Shown here: one piece after another, positions 26,758-34,702 of the stretch
How positions within the stretch are numbered: the first letter of the stretch is position 1
Layout: each line of letters opens with the position of its first letter
Source: Stenotrophomonas maltophilia
Lineage (GTDB): Bacteria > Pseudomonadota > Gammaproteobacteria > Xanthomonadales > Xanthomonadaceae
Length of the DNA: 44,888 nt
NCBI GenBank assembly: GCA_002387845.1
Contig: DGLB01000008.1
Span: 1-44,888, forward strand
Direction of reading: 5' to 3'
The notes under the pieces: generated by a model
Told to the model about the DNA's origin: nothing
Database searches by the model: none
What the model saw: only the letters and a program-made list of their open reading frames with translations
Program-made: the position numbers and the translations under genes

Positions 26758-27723
26758 ATGGCAAGGGTGCTGGTAGTGGGGTCGGACATGCAGGGGGAGC
26801 GCGCGCTGCTGCAGCGCCTGCGTTCGGCGGCGTCATTGACGGCCGACGGGGTCAGCACCTGTCGCGACCTGGACGAATGCGACCTGCTGGTGATCCGGGA
26901 CACACCGGCGCTGCGCAATGCCGCATTGCGCATGGTGCGCGAGCGCCCGCGCATCCAGCTGTGGGTGGAAGACCAGCAGGGCCAGCTGCGCCACGGCGAG
27001 CGCGCCAATGGGCCGGTGCTGGATGACGCGGCGATCGAACACGCACTGAGGCACATGGTGGACAGCACACCGGCTTCGAGCATCGACGAACCCTGCACCG
27101 CACGCGGTGCCAAGGCCATTACCCGTGCATTGCGTGAAAGCCTCAATGCCCGCCAGGGCCATGCGGTGCTGGCACTGGACGGGGCGGCGCAGGTGCTGAT
27201 CGACTTCGTGCAGGACCAGATGGTGGTGCCGGCCGGGGTGCCGGCCGAGCATCTGGCGCAGGACCTGTCCGACAGCTTTGACATGCTGACCTTGCACGGC
27301 ATCTCTGCCCGCCGCTACCAGGAGCTGGCCGGCGAGCGCACCCGCCAGCCGCTGCGCCCGCTGCTGTGGCAGTGGGGCCAGCGCCCCGACCACTGGCAGG
27401 ACCTGGACGCGCGCCTGCTGCGCCACGCCCGGGTGAAGCTGCTGCGCTGGCCGGACTTCCGCGTACTGGGCCGCCAGCACGACAGCTTCCGGCTGTGTTC
27501 GCTGCTGCTCAAGCGCGCCTGCAGCGTGGACGAATGTGCCTCCTTGCTGGACGTGTCCAGTGACGCGGTGCGCAGCTTCGTGCACCCGGCTTACCTGTGT
27601 GGCTACGCCGCGCTGGAGGCGGTGCCGAAGGATGCCGCGCCGGTGCGCAACACCGCCGCGGCGGGCGGTGGCACCCTGCTGGCGCGGATGTGGCGCAGCG
27701 TGCGCCAGCGCAGCGGGGCCTGA
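26758..27723 (+). CDS. unidentified protein, first gene of the GTPase/roadblock operon
   Basis: A 321-residue soluble protein I do not recognise. The first 100 residues (MARVLVVGSDMQGERALLQRL, then CDLLVIRDTPALRNAALRM) have the alternating beta/alpha rhythm of a receiver-like or Rossmann domain but lack the conserved acidic pocket and phosphorylatable Asp of response regulators. A central helical part follows. Residues about 225-290 (LLRWPDFRVLGRQHDSFRLCSLLLKRACSVDECASLLDVSSDAVRSFVHPAYLCGYAAL) look like a winged-helix domain, with the helix-turn-helix in SVDECASLLDVSSDAVRSFV; similar WPDF-type segments occur in proteins beside bacterial GTPase genes. It ends two bases before the GTPase start. 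It may be an effector or regulator of the GTPase. Confidence 0.75.
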   Translation: MARVLVVGSDMQGERALLQRLRSAASLTADGVSTCRDLDECDLLVIRDTPALRNAALRMVRERPRIQLWVEDQQGQLRHGERANGPVLDDAAIEHALRHMVDSTPASSIDEPCTARGAKAITRALRESLNARQGHAVLALDGAAQVLIDFVQDQMVVPAGVPAEHLAQDLSDSFDMLTLHGISARRYQELAGERTRQPLRPLLWQWGQRPDHWQDLDARLLRHARVKLLRWPDFRVLGRQHDSFRLCSLLLKRACSVDECASLLDVSSDAVRSFVHPAYLCGYAALEAVPKDAAPVRNTAAAGGGTLLARMWRSVRQRSGA

Positions 27724-27725
27724 GC

Positions 27726-28274
27726 ATGCGTGAACACAAGATCGTGGTGCTGGGCACCATGGGCTGCGGCAAATCCACCCTGGTGCGCGCCATCGCCGCC
27801 GGTGCGGTGGTGGATACCGATGTGCCCAACAGCGACCGCGACGGCGCGGACAAGGCCTCGACCACGGTGGCGATGGACTACGCCGACATCGACCTGCCCA
27901 ACGGCGACCGCCTGCGCCTGTATGGCACGCCGGGGCAGCAGCGCTTCGACTTCCTGTGGCCGATCCTGCTGCAGGGGGCCAGCGGCGTCGTCCTGCTGCT
28001 GGATGCCACCCGCGCCGCCGCCGTGGCCGAGCTGGACGCCTACCTGGCGGTGCTGAAGCAGCACGCCACACAGGTGCCAGCGGTGGTCGGCATCACCCGC
28101 CTGGACCTGGCCCCGCAGTTTGACCTCGAGGCCTGCAGTGCGCTGGCCGGCTGGGATGCGCGCGTGCTGCCGGTGATGCCGGTGGACGCACGCGATCGCG
28201 AGCAGGGATTGTGGTTGATGGACGTACTGATGAGCGAAATGGAAGCAGGCGAACTGGTGATGGCGCATGGCTGA
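27726..28274 (+). CDS. Ras-like small GTPase (COG2229/MglA-type)
   Basis: A 182-residue stand-alone small GTPase. The P-loop is GTMGCGKS at 10-17. The switch I threonine is in STT at 45-47. The G3 position reads GTPGQ at 67-71, where Ras has DTAGQ; loss of the Asp and the presence of PGQ are typical of the bacterial COG2229/CvnD and MglA lineages. G4 is TRLD at 124-127 in place of NKxD, and G5 is PVDAR at 152-156. There is no membrane anchor or C-terminal cysteine. Such GTPases act as polarity or signalling switches with roadblock proteins as partners, as in MglA-MglB of Myxococcus and the conservons of Streptomyces. Its stop overlaps the start of the next gene. Confidence 0.92.
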   Translation: MREHKIVVLGTMGCGKSTLVRAIAAGAVVDTDVPNSDRDGADKASTTVAMDYADIDLPNGDRLRLYGTPGQQRFDFLWPILLQGASGVVLLLDATRAAAVAELDAYLAVLKQHATQVPAVVGITRLDLAPQFDLEACSALAGWDARVLPVMPVDARDREQGLWLMDVLMSEMEAGELVMAHG

Positions 28275-28701
28275 CGGACACGACGCGCGGCGCATGGACC
28301 CGGCGCTGCGCGAGCGGCTGGCGCAGCATCTGAACCAGTTTGTCGATGAGATCGACGGCGTGCGCAGCGTGGTGCTGGCGACGGTGGACGGCTTTGCGTT
28401 GCTGCCTGCCGCTGGCACGCATGGCAATGGAGAACGTCTTGCCGCAATGACCAGCGCGATGCTGGCACTTGCGGCGGCGGTGGGGCGTGAACTGGCGCTG
28501 GGTGAACTGGAAACACTGATGCTTGAAGCGGGCGAGGGCAAGGTGCTGATGCTGGCACTGCCGTGCACGCCAGCACCGCTGCTGCTGATGACCGCGTGTG
28601 ACACCCGCTGCGTCGTCGGCAAGGTGCTGTGGAGCGCCAAGTATTGTGGCCGCAACATCATGGCCGAACTCAGCGGATCACGAGCCGATCCGCAGGAGTA
28701 A
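28267..28701 (+). CDS. roadblock/LC7 protein 1 (MglB-like)
   Basis: A 144-residue roadblock/LC7 protein. Its ATG overlaps the GTPase stop by eight bases, so translation is coupled. The roadblock fold is evident: helix (LNQFVDEIDGVRSVVLATVDGFALL), a variable loop, a long second helix (GERLAAMTSAMLALAAAVGREL), then strands (TLMLEAGEGKVLMLALP) and a final helix. This resembles MglB-type GTPase-activating or scaffold subunits, which form homodimers against the GTPase. Position directly behind the GTPase strongly suggests the two bind. The overhanging residues before the fold (ADGHDARRMDPALRERLAQH) are charged and helical. Confidence 0.9.
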   Translation: MADGHDARRMDPALRERLAQHLNQFVDEIDGVRSVVLATVDGFALLPAAGTHGNGERLAAMTSAMLALAAAVGRELALGELETLMLEAGEGKVLMLALPCTPAPLLLMTACDTRCVVGKVLWSAKYCGRNIMAELSGSRADPQE

Positions 28702-28732
28702 CCGGGGCTCGATACAACCAATGGGGTGCAAC

Positions 28733-29092
28733 GTGGCAGGACTGAACGAAACCTTGAGTGCGTTGATGACCATCGACGGCGCGCAGGCCGTGGCGCTGGT
28801 GGACTACGAAAGCGGCATGCTGCTGGGCGAAGCAGGCTCGGGCATGGACATGGAAGTGGCCGCGGCGGGCAACACGGAGGTGATCCGCGCCAAGATGAAG
28901 ACGGCCAAGGCGCTCAATCTCAATGACACCATCGAGGACATGCTGATCACGCTTGGCAAGGCGTATCACATCATGCGCCCGGTGGCGAACAAGCAGGGGC
29001 TGTTCCTGTATCTGGTACTGCACCGCGACAAGGCCAACCTGGCCCTGGCCCGCCGCAAGGTACAGGACGTGGAAGGCTCGCTGGTGCTCTGA
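28733..29092 (+). CDS. roadblock/LC7 protein 2 (distinct subtype)
   Basis: A 119-residue second roadblock-fold protein starting at GTG 28733 (AGLNETLSALMTIDGAQAVALVD), with GGGG five to eight bases before; an in-frame ATG at 28721 would add four residues. It differs from the first: the second helix is shortened and replaced by AAAGNTEVIRAKMKTAKAL, then LNDTIEDMLITLGKAYHIMRPVANKQGLFLYLVLHRDKANLALARRK, a pattern I have seen in a separate bacterial roadblock group. Two roadblock subtypes in one operon could form a heterodimer, as in Rag-Ragulator or conservon systems. This is an inference. The gene ends 15 bases before the bidirectional terminator. Confidence 0.85.
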   Translation: MAGLNETLSALMTIDGAQAVALVDYESGMLLGEAGSGMDMEVAAAGNTEVIRAKMKTAKALNLNDTIEDMLITLGKAYHIMRPVANKQGLFLYLVLHRDKANLALARRKVQDVEGSLVL

Positions 29093-29107
29093 TTCATCCA
29101 CATCCAC

Positions 29108-29164
29108 AAAAAAGGGGTCAGGTGTAGTTAATCGGGCCGGCTAACTACACCTGACCCCTTTTTT
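29108..29164. terminator. perfect 23-bp bidirectional terminator-like inverted repeat
   Basis: Two 23-base perfectly complementary arms (29108-29130 and 29142-29164) flank an 11-base loop; six A residues begin the left arm and six T residues end the right arm, so both strands show a hairpin plus U-tract. It separates the GTPase operon from aceK on the same strand, so aceK must be transcribed from its own promoter or by readthrough. The stem holds AGGGGTCAG, and a related hairpin with TGACCCCT occurs near 31920. Confidence 0.9.
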
Positions 29165-29227
29165 GCTACCGGTGATTTTCCGGCGGCAATGGCTTAGGGT
29201 GAAATCCGGTCTTCCGGATCAACCTGC

Positions 29228-30952
29228 ATGGGTGTCACCGAACCGCCACTGCCCGCATCACTGGCTACCGTCATCCGCGAAGGCTTCGCGGCCTATCACG
29301 CGCGCTTTGCCGGCATCACCCAACGCGCGCGCCTGCGCTTTGAAGGCCGCGACTGGGCCGCCGCCCGGCAGGATGCGGTCGAGCGCATCGGCCTGTACGA
29401 CCACTGCATCGCCGAAACCGTGGATGCGCTGCGCCGCCGCGCCGGCGAGGCTATCGGAGAACGCGCGCTGTGGCTGCAGATCCGGGCGGCCTACGCGGCG
29501 ATGATCGAGCCGCTGATCGACGCCGAGCTGTACAAAACTTTTTACAACACCCTGGCGCGGCGGCTGTTCGCCACCCAGGGCGTGGACTCCGCCGTGGAGT
29601 TCATGGCCATGGATGTGGTGCCGTCCGATGCCATCACCCACCCGGTGGCGCGGCACACGTATGCGGTATCGGCCACGCGCCCGGCCGAGGCGCTGATGCG
29701 GGTGCTGGGCGACTATCAGTTCGATGTCCCCTATGCGCACCAATTGCGCTGCGCGGCCGCCATTGCGGTTCGCCTGCAGGATGATCTGCAGCACTGGGGC
29801 GACCACCCGGTACGCAGCATCGAACTGCTCGACACCGTGTTCTACCGTGAGCGCCGCGCCTATCTGGTCGGGCGCGTGTTTGGCGAGCACCGCTTCTCAC
29901 CCTGTGTCATCGCCCTGGTCAACGATGACAAGGGCCTACGCGCGGATGCCGTGCTGACCCGTCGACGCGACGTGGCGCATCTGTTCGGCGTCTCACGCAG
30001 CTACTTCCAGGCCGACCTGGCCACCGTGGGTGATGCGGTGGTGTTCCTGCGCAGCCTGCTGCCGGCCAAGCCCATCGACGAGATCTACACCGTGCTCGGC
30101 CGCGCCAAACAGGGCAAGACCGAGCGTTACCGCACGTTCTTCCATCACTTCCAGACCCATCCGGACGAACAGCTGGTGCATGCCGACGGCACCCCGGGCA
30201 TGGTGATGGCGGTGTTCACCCTGCCCAGTTACCCGCTGGTGTTCAAGCTGATCCGCGACCGCTTCGCCTGGCCCAAGCGCATGACGCGGCAGGACGTGGA
30301 AGAAAAATATGCGCTGGTGTTCACGCTCGACCGCGTGGGCCGCTTGCTGGATGCGCAGCCGTACCGACACCTGCGCTTCCCGCGTGCGCGCTTCTCACCG
30401 GCACTGCGCGAGGAGCTGCTGACGCAATGCGCCACCAGCGTGCACGAGGACGGCGACGACCTGGTCATCGACCTGTGCTATGTGCAACGGCGCTTTCGTC
30501 CGCTCAATCTGTACCTGCGCGAGCAGACCGCCGACGCGCGGCGCGCGGCCGCACTGGACTACGCGCAGGCCATCACCGACATGGCACGCAACAACATCTT
30601 CCCGGGCGACATGCTGCCGAAGAATTTCGGCGTGTCCCGCCACGGCCGTGCCGTGTTCTACGACTACGACGAACTGAGCCTGCTCACCGATTGTGTGTTC
30701 CGGGCGTGGCCGCAGCCGCGCAATGCCGAAGAGGCGATGGCCGACGAACCCTGGTTCCATGTGGGCCCGCACGACGTGTTCCCGGAGCGCTTCGCGCCGT
30801 TCATGGGGCTGCCTGCGACAGAGCTGGCAGCCGTGCGCGAACACTTCGGCCACTTGTTCGATCCGACGTGGTGGCAGGACCTGCAGGCGCGTTTTGTTGC
30901 GGGCGACTACCCTGATACGCCGCCGTATGCCGCCCTTCATCGGCTGGCGTGA
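29228..30952 (+). CDS. aceK: isocitrate dehydrogenase kinase/phosphatase
   Basis: A 574-residue bifunctional enzyme that phosphorylates and dephosphorylates isocitrate dehydrogenase, diverting carbon to the glyoxylate bypass. The regulatory half (about 1-310) precedes a kinase-like half with ADGTPGMVMAVFTLPSYPLV and KLIRDRFAWPKRM (nucleotide-binding lysine), NNIFPGDMLPKNFGVS and RHGRAVFYDYDEL, all diagnostic of AceK. The start at 29228 (MGVTEPPLPA) has a weak ribosome site. Unlike the enteric aceBAK layout, no aceB or aceA is adjacent. The known target of AceK is the dimeric enzyme, yet the icd nearby is of the monomeric type; see findings. Confidence 0.95.
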   Translation: MGVTEPPLPASLATVIREGFAAYHARFAGITQRARLRFEGRDWAAARQDAVERIGLYDHCIAETVDALRRRAGEAIGERALWLQIRAAYAAMIEPLIDAELYKTFYNTLARRLFATQGVDSAVEFMAMDVVPSDAITHPVARHTYAVSATRPAEALMRVLGDYQFDVPYAHQLRCAAAIAVRLQDDLQHWGDHPVRSIELLDTVFYRERRAYLVGRVFGEHRFSPCVIALVNDDKGLRADAVLTRRRDVAHLFGVSRSYFQADLATVGDAVVFLRSLLPAKPIDEIYTVLGRAKQGKTERYRTFFHHFQTHPDEQLVHADGTPGMVMAVFTLPSYPLVFKLIRDRFAWPKRMTRQDVEEKYALVFTLDRVGRLLDAQPYRHLRFPRARFSPALREELLTQCATSVHEDGDDLVIDLCYVQRRFRPLNLYLREQTADARRAAALDYAQAITDMARNNIFPGDMLPKNFGVSRHGRAVFYDYDELSLLTDCVFRAWPQPRNAEEAMADEPWFHVGPHDVFPERFAPFMGLPATELAAVREHFGHLFDPTWWQDLQARFVAGDYPDTPPYAALHRLA

Positions 30953-31012
30953 TGGCAACGTGCACATGGCTGCGCTACCCTCGATGTTCACTACACCACA
31001 AGGAATCGTGTG

Positions 31013-31882
31013 ATGCGCCATACCCTTTTGCTGACCGCAGCGCTTCTCGCAGGCGGCGTCGCGCTGGCCGTTCCGCCCGAGGTCACGGCGCAGACGCGGC
31101 GTGCCGTCGCCAAGACGGCCGAGGGCAGCATGGTGCTGACGGGGCAGATCGATATCGGAACGGCGGGCCAGGTCGAGGGCTTCGTACTGGATGACCGCGA
31201 GAGCGTGCCCGCCGAGATTGCCGGTTTCGTGGACCGATCCGTGCAGGCGTGGCGCTTTGAACCCATCGTGCGCGACGGTTCGCCTGTCCGTGGACGCACC
31301 TTTGTCAGCATCCGCCTTGTCGCCAAGCCGGGTCCAGATGGAGGCGATCTCGTCAGCCTGCAGGCGGCGAATTTTGAACGTTACGATCCAGCAGCGACCG
31401 ACCGGGTGACCAAGCAGAGCATGCCGGCCCCGCGCTTCCCCAGCCGTGCGGCGGACATGCGCGGGCGCGGCGAAGTGCTGCTGTTGATCCAGGTCGCGCG
31501 CGATGGGTCGGTCACCGATGTGGTGGCCGAACAGGTCAATCTGCACGTGGTCGGCGACGAGCGGCAAATGAAGCGCCTGCGCGACCTGTTCGCGGACGAA
31601 AGCGTCAGCGCGGCGCGTCGCTGGACCTTCCGCGCGCCTTCGACGGGAACCGCCGTGGATGACCCGTACTGGACGGTGCGGGTACCGGTCCGGTTCGATG
31701 AACCGGCCACCCGTGCGGCCTACGGCCAGTGGAACACCTACATCCCAGGCCCACGCGTGCCGGCACCTTGGCGCAAGAAGGAAGAGAATGAGCGCGATGT
31801 CGCGGGCCTGCTGTCTGCCGGTGGCATCTACATGGCAGGCAACAGCAGCGGTCCGCGTCTGCTCACCCCGCTCGGGGGCTGA
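31013..31882 (+). CDS. exported protein with TonB-C-like modules
   Basis: A 289-residue protein with a signal peptide (MRHTLLLTAALLAGGVALA); ATG 31013 is preferred over GTG 31010 because AAGGAA lies at 31000-31005. Two regions resemble TonB C-terminal domains: residues about 35-95 (LTGQIDIGTAGQVEGFVLDD, then VDRSVQAWRFEPIV) and about 130-215 (APRFPSRAADMRGRGEVLLLIQVARDGSVTDV, then SAARRWTFRAP). The typical YP..A...G.v.....G.v.......A....W.f.P pattern is visible in both. It lacks the membrane anchor and proline-rich span of TonB, so it is a periplasmic protein and not an energy transducer. The function is unknown. It has no operon partners. Confidence 0.75.
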   Translation: MRHTLLLTAALLAGGVALAVPPEVTAQTRRAVAKTAEGSMVLTGQIDIGTAGQVEGFVLDDRESVPAEIAGFVDRSVQAWRFEPIVRDGSPVRGRTFVSIRLVAKPGPDGGDLVSLQAANFERYDPAATDRVTKQSMPAPRFPSRAADMRGRGEVLLLIQVARDGSVTDVVAEQVNLHVVGDERQMKRLRDLFADESVSAARRWTFRAPSTGTAVDDPYWTVRVPVRFDEPATRAAYGQWNTYIPGPRVPAPWRKKEENERDVAGLLSAGGIYMAGNSSGPRLLTPLGG

Positions 31883-31895
31883 GCCTGGTGCCCAT

Positions 31896-31925
31896 CAGAT
31901 CGGCGGCTGCCGCCGATCTGACCCC
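31896..31925. repeat. hairpin between convergent genes with TGACCCCT tail
   Basis: CAGATCGGCGG and CCGCCGATCTG pair as an 11-bp stem around a three-base loop, followed by ACCCCT. There is no T-run, but TCTGACCCCT matches the stem of the terminator at 29108, so this may be a decayed member of the same family. It serves the converging exported-protein and diguanylate-cyclase genes. Confidence 0.6.
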
Positions 31926-31929
31926 TCCA

Positions 31930-33513
31930 TCAACCCAGCGACGTGTCTTCCAGCGGATAGATCACCGTCCGGTTGCGGCCCTGTTCCTTGGCCATGTACA
32001 GCGCCTTGTCGGCCAGGCGCAGGGCCTGCTGCGGGTCTTCGTGGTACGAGGGGTAGTGCGCAACACCCAGCGACACCGTCACCGCGCCCACGTCGTCGAA
32101 GGTCTCGGCGGCAATCTGCGCGCGCAGGCGTTCGGCGATCAGTGCGCTGTTGGCCACGTCGATGCCGGGCAGCAGGATCAGGAACTCCTCGCCGCCGTTG
32201 CGGCACAGCAGGTCGGTGTCGCGCGAGTCGTCGCGCATGATCTGCGCGATGCGCAGGATCACCGCGTCACCCACCGGGTGGCCGAAGCGGTCGTTGATCG
32301 ATTTGAAGCGGTCGATGTCCAGCGCGATGATCCCGAACGGCTGTCCGCGCGCCTGCCAGTCTTCCAGGCCCTGCTGCAGGCCGCGACGGTTCTGCAGGCC
32401 GGTCAGCGGGTCGGTCATGCTGGCGCGATTGAGCTTGCCGATCCGATCCTGCAGCAGGTTGAAGCTGTACAGCAGCGCCTGCTTCAGGTGCGCGGCTTCG
32501 TAATACCACGCACGGGTCGCGCCCACATGGCGGATGGCAATGCCGGTGTCGCGGTTCTGTACGTTGCGCGCCATCTGCCACAACGGCAGCGAGATACGGC
32601 GTGCGAACCACCAGGTGATCAGCAGTGACACGACGCCCAGCGGGATGGCATTCCAGATGACGGACGACATCAGCCGCGACAGCGGGGCCAGGGTGGCCTC
32701 GGTCGGGCGCTGGGCGACCACGCCCCAGCCCACGCTGGGCACCGGTGCGTAACCGGCCAGCATCAGCACGCCATGGCTGTTGCGCACTTCCTGCGCGCCG
32801 GACTGGCCCTTGCTGACCGCCTGCACCGCCGGGTTTTCCTTGGCGAACTGCCCGATCCGGTTCGGCTCGATGTGGTACAGAATGCGCGCGTTGCGGTCCA
32901 CCACGTACAGGTACGAGCCGTCGCGGTAATAGTGCTTGCCCAGCAGGGTCTGCAGGACGCTGCGCTGGCGCAGGTAGATGGTGCCGCTGACATAGCCCTG
33001 GTAGTCGCCCTGGGCATTGAAGATGGGCTGGGTGATGGCCACCAGCAGGCGGCCGGTGGCCGACTGGTACGGGTCGCTGATGTAGGGTTCGCGGCGCTTG
33101 AGCGCTTCGGTGTTCCCCGAACTGTTGAGCACCACCCCCTGCAGCGCCAGGCTCTGCGGCGAGGTGGCCAGGACCGTGCCGGCGCGGTCCACGATCAGCA
33201 CCGAATTGAAATCGTTGGTCTGCTGCTGCAGCCGTGCCGCTTCGCGCTCCAGTTCCTGCACGCTGTGCGTGCGGTTGCCGAGCACCGTGGCCGAATAGGC
33301 CAGGTGCTGCTGCGCGGCCTGCAGGAAGTTCTGGGTGGTTTCGGCCAGCTTGCTGGCATATACGCGGTTGGCTTCCAGCGTGTTGCCGATCAATTGTTCG
33401 CGCTGGACCCGGTAACTGGCATGCAGCGTATTGGCGAGCGCGACGATGGCACTGAGCAGGGCCAGGGCAAGGATGAGCTTGCCCAGGGTAAGGCGGGACG
33501 GCAACGGCGACAT
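31930..33513 (-). CDS. membrane-bound diguanylate cyclase with dCache-type sensor
   Basis: A 527-residue protein that makes cyclic di-GMP. Layout: helix at about 10-30, a periplasmic sensor of about 250 residues with PAS-like features (FNSVLIVDRAGTVLATSP, DGSYLYVVDRNARILYHIEPNRIG) consistent with a double Cache domain, a second helix at about 285-305 (SSVIWNAIPLGVVSLLITWWF), a linker and the GGDEF domain. The catalytic signature is intact as GGEEF at 440-444, and the inhibitory site RxxD is present as RDTD at 431-434, exactly five residues before it, so the enzyme should be active and product-inhibited. No phosphodiesterase domain is present. Confidence 0.93.
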   Translation of the reverse strand: MSPLPSRLTLGKLILALALLSAIVALANTLHASYRVQREQLIGNTLEANRVYASKLAETTQNFLQAAQQHLAYSATVLGNRTHSVQELEREAARLQQQTNDFNSVLIVDRAGTVLATSPQSLALQGVVLNSSGNTEALKRREPYISDPYQSATGRLLVAITQPIFNAQGDYQGYVSGTIYLRQRSVLQTLLGKHYYRDGSYLYVVDRNARILYHIEPNRIGQFAKENPAVQAVSKGQSGAQEVRNSHGVLMLAGYAPVPSVGWGVVAQRPTEATLAPLSRLMSSVIWNAIPLGVVSLLITWWFARRISLPLWQMARNVQNRDTGIAIRHVGATRAWYYEAAHLKQALLYSFNLLQDRIGKLNRASMTDPLTGLQNRRGLQQGLEDWQARGQPFGIIALDIDRFKSINDRFGHPVGDAVILRIAQIMRDDSRDTDLLCRNGGEEFLILLPGIDVANSALIAERLRAQIAAETFDDVGAVTVSLGVAHYPSYHEDPQQALRLADKALYMAKEQGRNRTVIYPLEDTSLG

Positions 33514-33604
33514 GGGGGTACGGCCAGACGGCGGAGAACGGGCGGATTATTGCGTATTCAGAAGTCAAGTGTGTAAAGCGACATTCCGCTGAACGGGACC
33601 GGCG

Positions 33605-34621
33605 CTACCGATCCAGCCGTCGCCGCAGCACACTGCGCACATTGCTGGCCGCTGTCGCATCCAGCGGCCCCAGCACCCCGCGTGCGGCATCGGGAACATG
33701 CGCTGTCGTCTGTTCGTCAGCCTCGAACACGTAATGGTCGAACATCGACCGCCAGTGCGCGCGCTGTGTCGGGGGCAGGTCACGCAGGGCCAGAATGGCC
33801 AGCATCAGGGCGTTCATCGGGGTGTCCATCCACCCGGGTACGGAGCGCCACCAGTAGTTGACCAGCACATTGAGGTCGTCCAGACCCTCCATGTGGTGCC
33901 ACCACAGCGAGGGAATGAACACCGCATCGCCGGGGCCCAGCTCGGCCACCTGGGCCTGCGCCCAGGCGTCGGCAAAGCGCGGGAAGCGAACAAGGTCCGG
34001 CGCGGCGAAGTCGACCAGGCTGACCGCCTGGCCGGCAGGATTGAAGTCCAGCGGGCCGATGTACAGGTTCCCGATCTGCTCCGGCGGGAACAGCGTGACC
34101 CGGCGGCGGCCAACGGCCACGCAGGCCAGGTTGTCCGGCACATCCTGGTGCGCGGCAATGCGCGAGCGGTTGCCGATCCAGATGCTGCCCAGCGGGTCGG
34201 CTACGCCCAGGTCAAGCGGGTTGTCCTGGCGGAAGCCGGGCAGGAAGCTGTCCAGCGTGGTCGAGGCCACATAGATGGTCGGTGGCGCGGCCTGCCCCTG
34301 GTACTTGAGCAGGGTATCGAGCACCACCTTCAGCGGAATCTGCTCGCGGCGGAAATTGAAGCCGCTCATGTCGGCGTTGTAGAAGATGCGGCCCTGCACC
34401 TCCGGCGGCGCGGTGGTGGCGGTGACCGGCATCGTGCCGTGGTCATAGTGCTTGAGGTGCGCCACCGCGTCGGCCGGCGAGCGCCGGCCGGCCTGCACCA
34501 GCGGCCAGTCGGCCACCAGTCCGCGGATCACCTTGGGGGTGGTCCAGCCGGGAAGCAGCACCCGCAGCTGCGCGGGCGTGAGGTCACGCACTTCGTCAAT
34601 CGGGCCGGGCGGGGCGGTCAT
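33605..34621 (-). CDS. cupin-like (JmjC-fold) protein of a TonB-receptor locus
   Basis: A 338-residue protein of the cupin_8/JmjC-like class. The likely Fe(II)-binding set is H158 and D160 in RIAAHQDVPDNL and a histidine in LWWHHMEGL at 242-243. The opening IDEVRDLTPAQL and the PGWTTPKVIRGLVADWPLV segment are usual for this family, which regularly follows TonB-Xanth-Caul receptors in xanthomonads, often with SapC and tryptophan-halogenase-like genes; those two are missing here. It is 81 bases downstream of the receptor on the same strand, with a 10-bp hairpin between. The reaction is unknown; a 2-oxoglutarate-dependent hydroxylase acting on surface or receptor proteins is the usual guess. Confidence 0.85.
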   Translation of the reverse strand: MTAPPGPIDEVRDLTPAQLRVLLPGWTTPKVIRGLVADWPLVQAGRRSPADAVAHLKHYDHGTMPVTATTAPPEVQGRIFYNADMSGFNFRREQIPLKVVLDTLLKYQGQAAPPTIYVASTTLDSFLPGFRQDNPLDLGVADPLGSIWIGNRSRIAAHQDVPDNLACVAVGRRRVTLFPPEQIGNLYIGPLDFNPAGQAVSLVDFAAPDLVRFPRFADAWAQAQVAELGPGDAVFIPSLWWHHMEGLDDLNVLVNYWWRSVPGWMDTPMNALMLAILALRDLPPTQRAHWRSMFDHYVFEADEQTTAHVPDAARGVLGPLDATAASNVRSVLRRRLDR

Positions 34622-34671
34622 GGCGGGGTCACAGGGACAGGGGCGTGACGCAGTGTAGGGCAGTGGCGGTC

Positions 34672-34695
34672 GGGCCGCCCCGGTGGGGGCGGCCC
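34672..34695. repeat. 10-bp perfect hairpin between receptor and cupin genes
   Basis: GGGCCGCCCC (34672-34681) and GGGGCGGCCC (34686-34695) pair around GGTG, eight bases after the receptor stop. Without a U-tract it is more likely to stabilise the upstream receptor mRNA or reduce readthrough to the cupin gene than to end transcription. Confidence 0.6.
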
Positions 34696-34702
34696 GCAGG
34701 CG

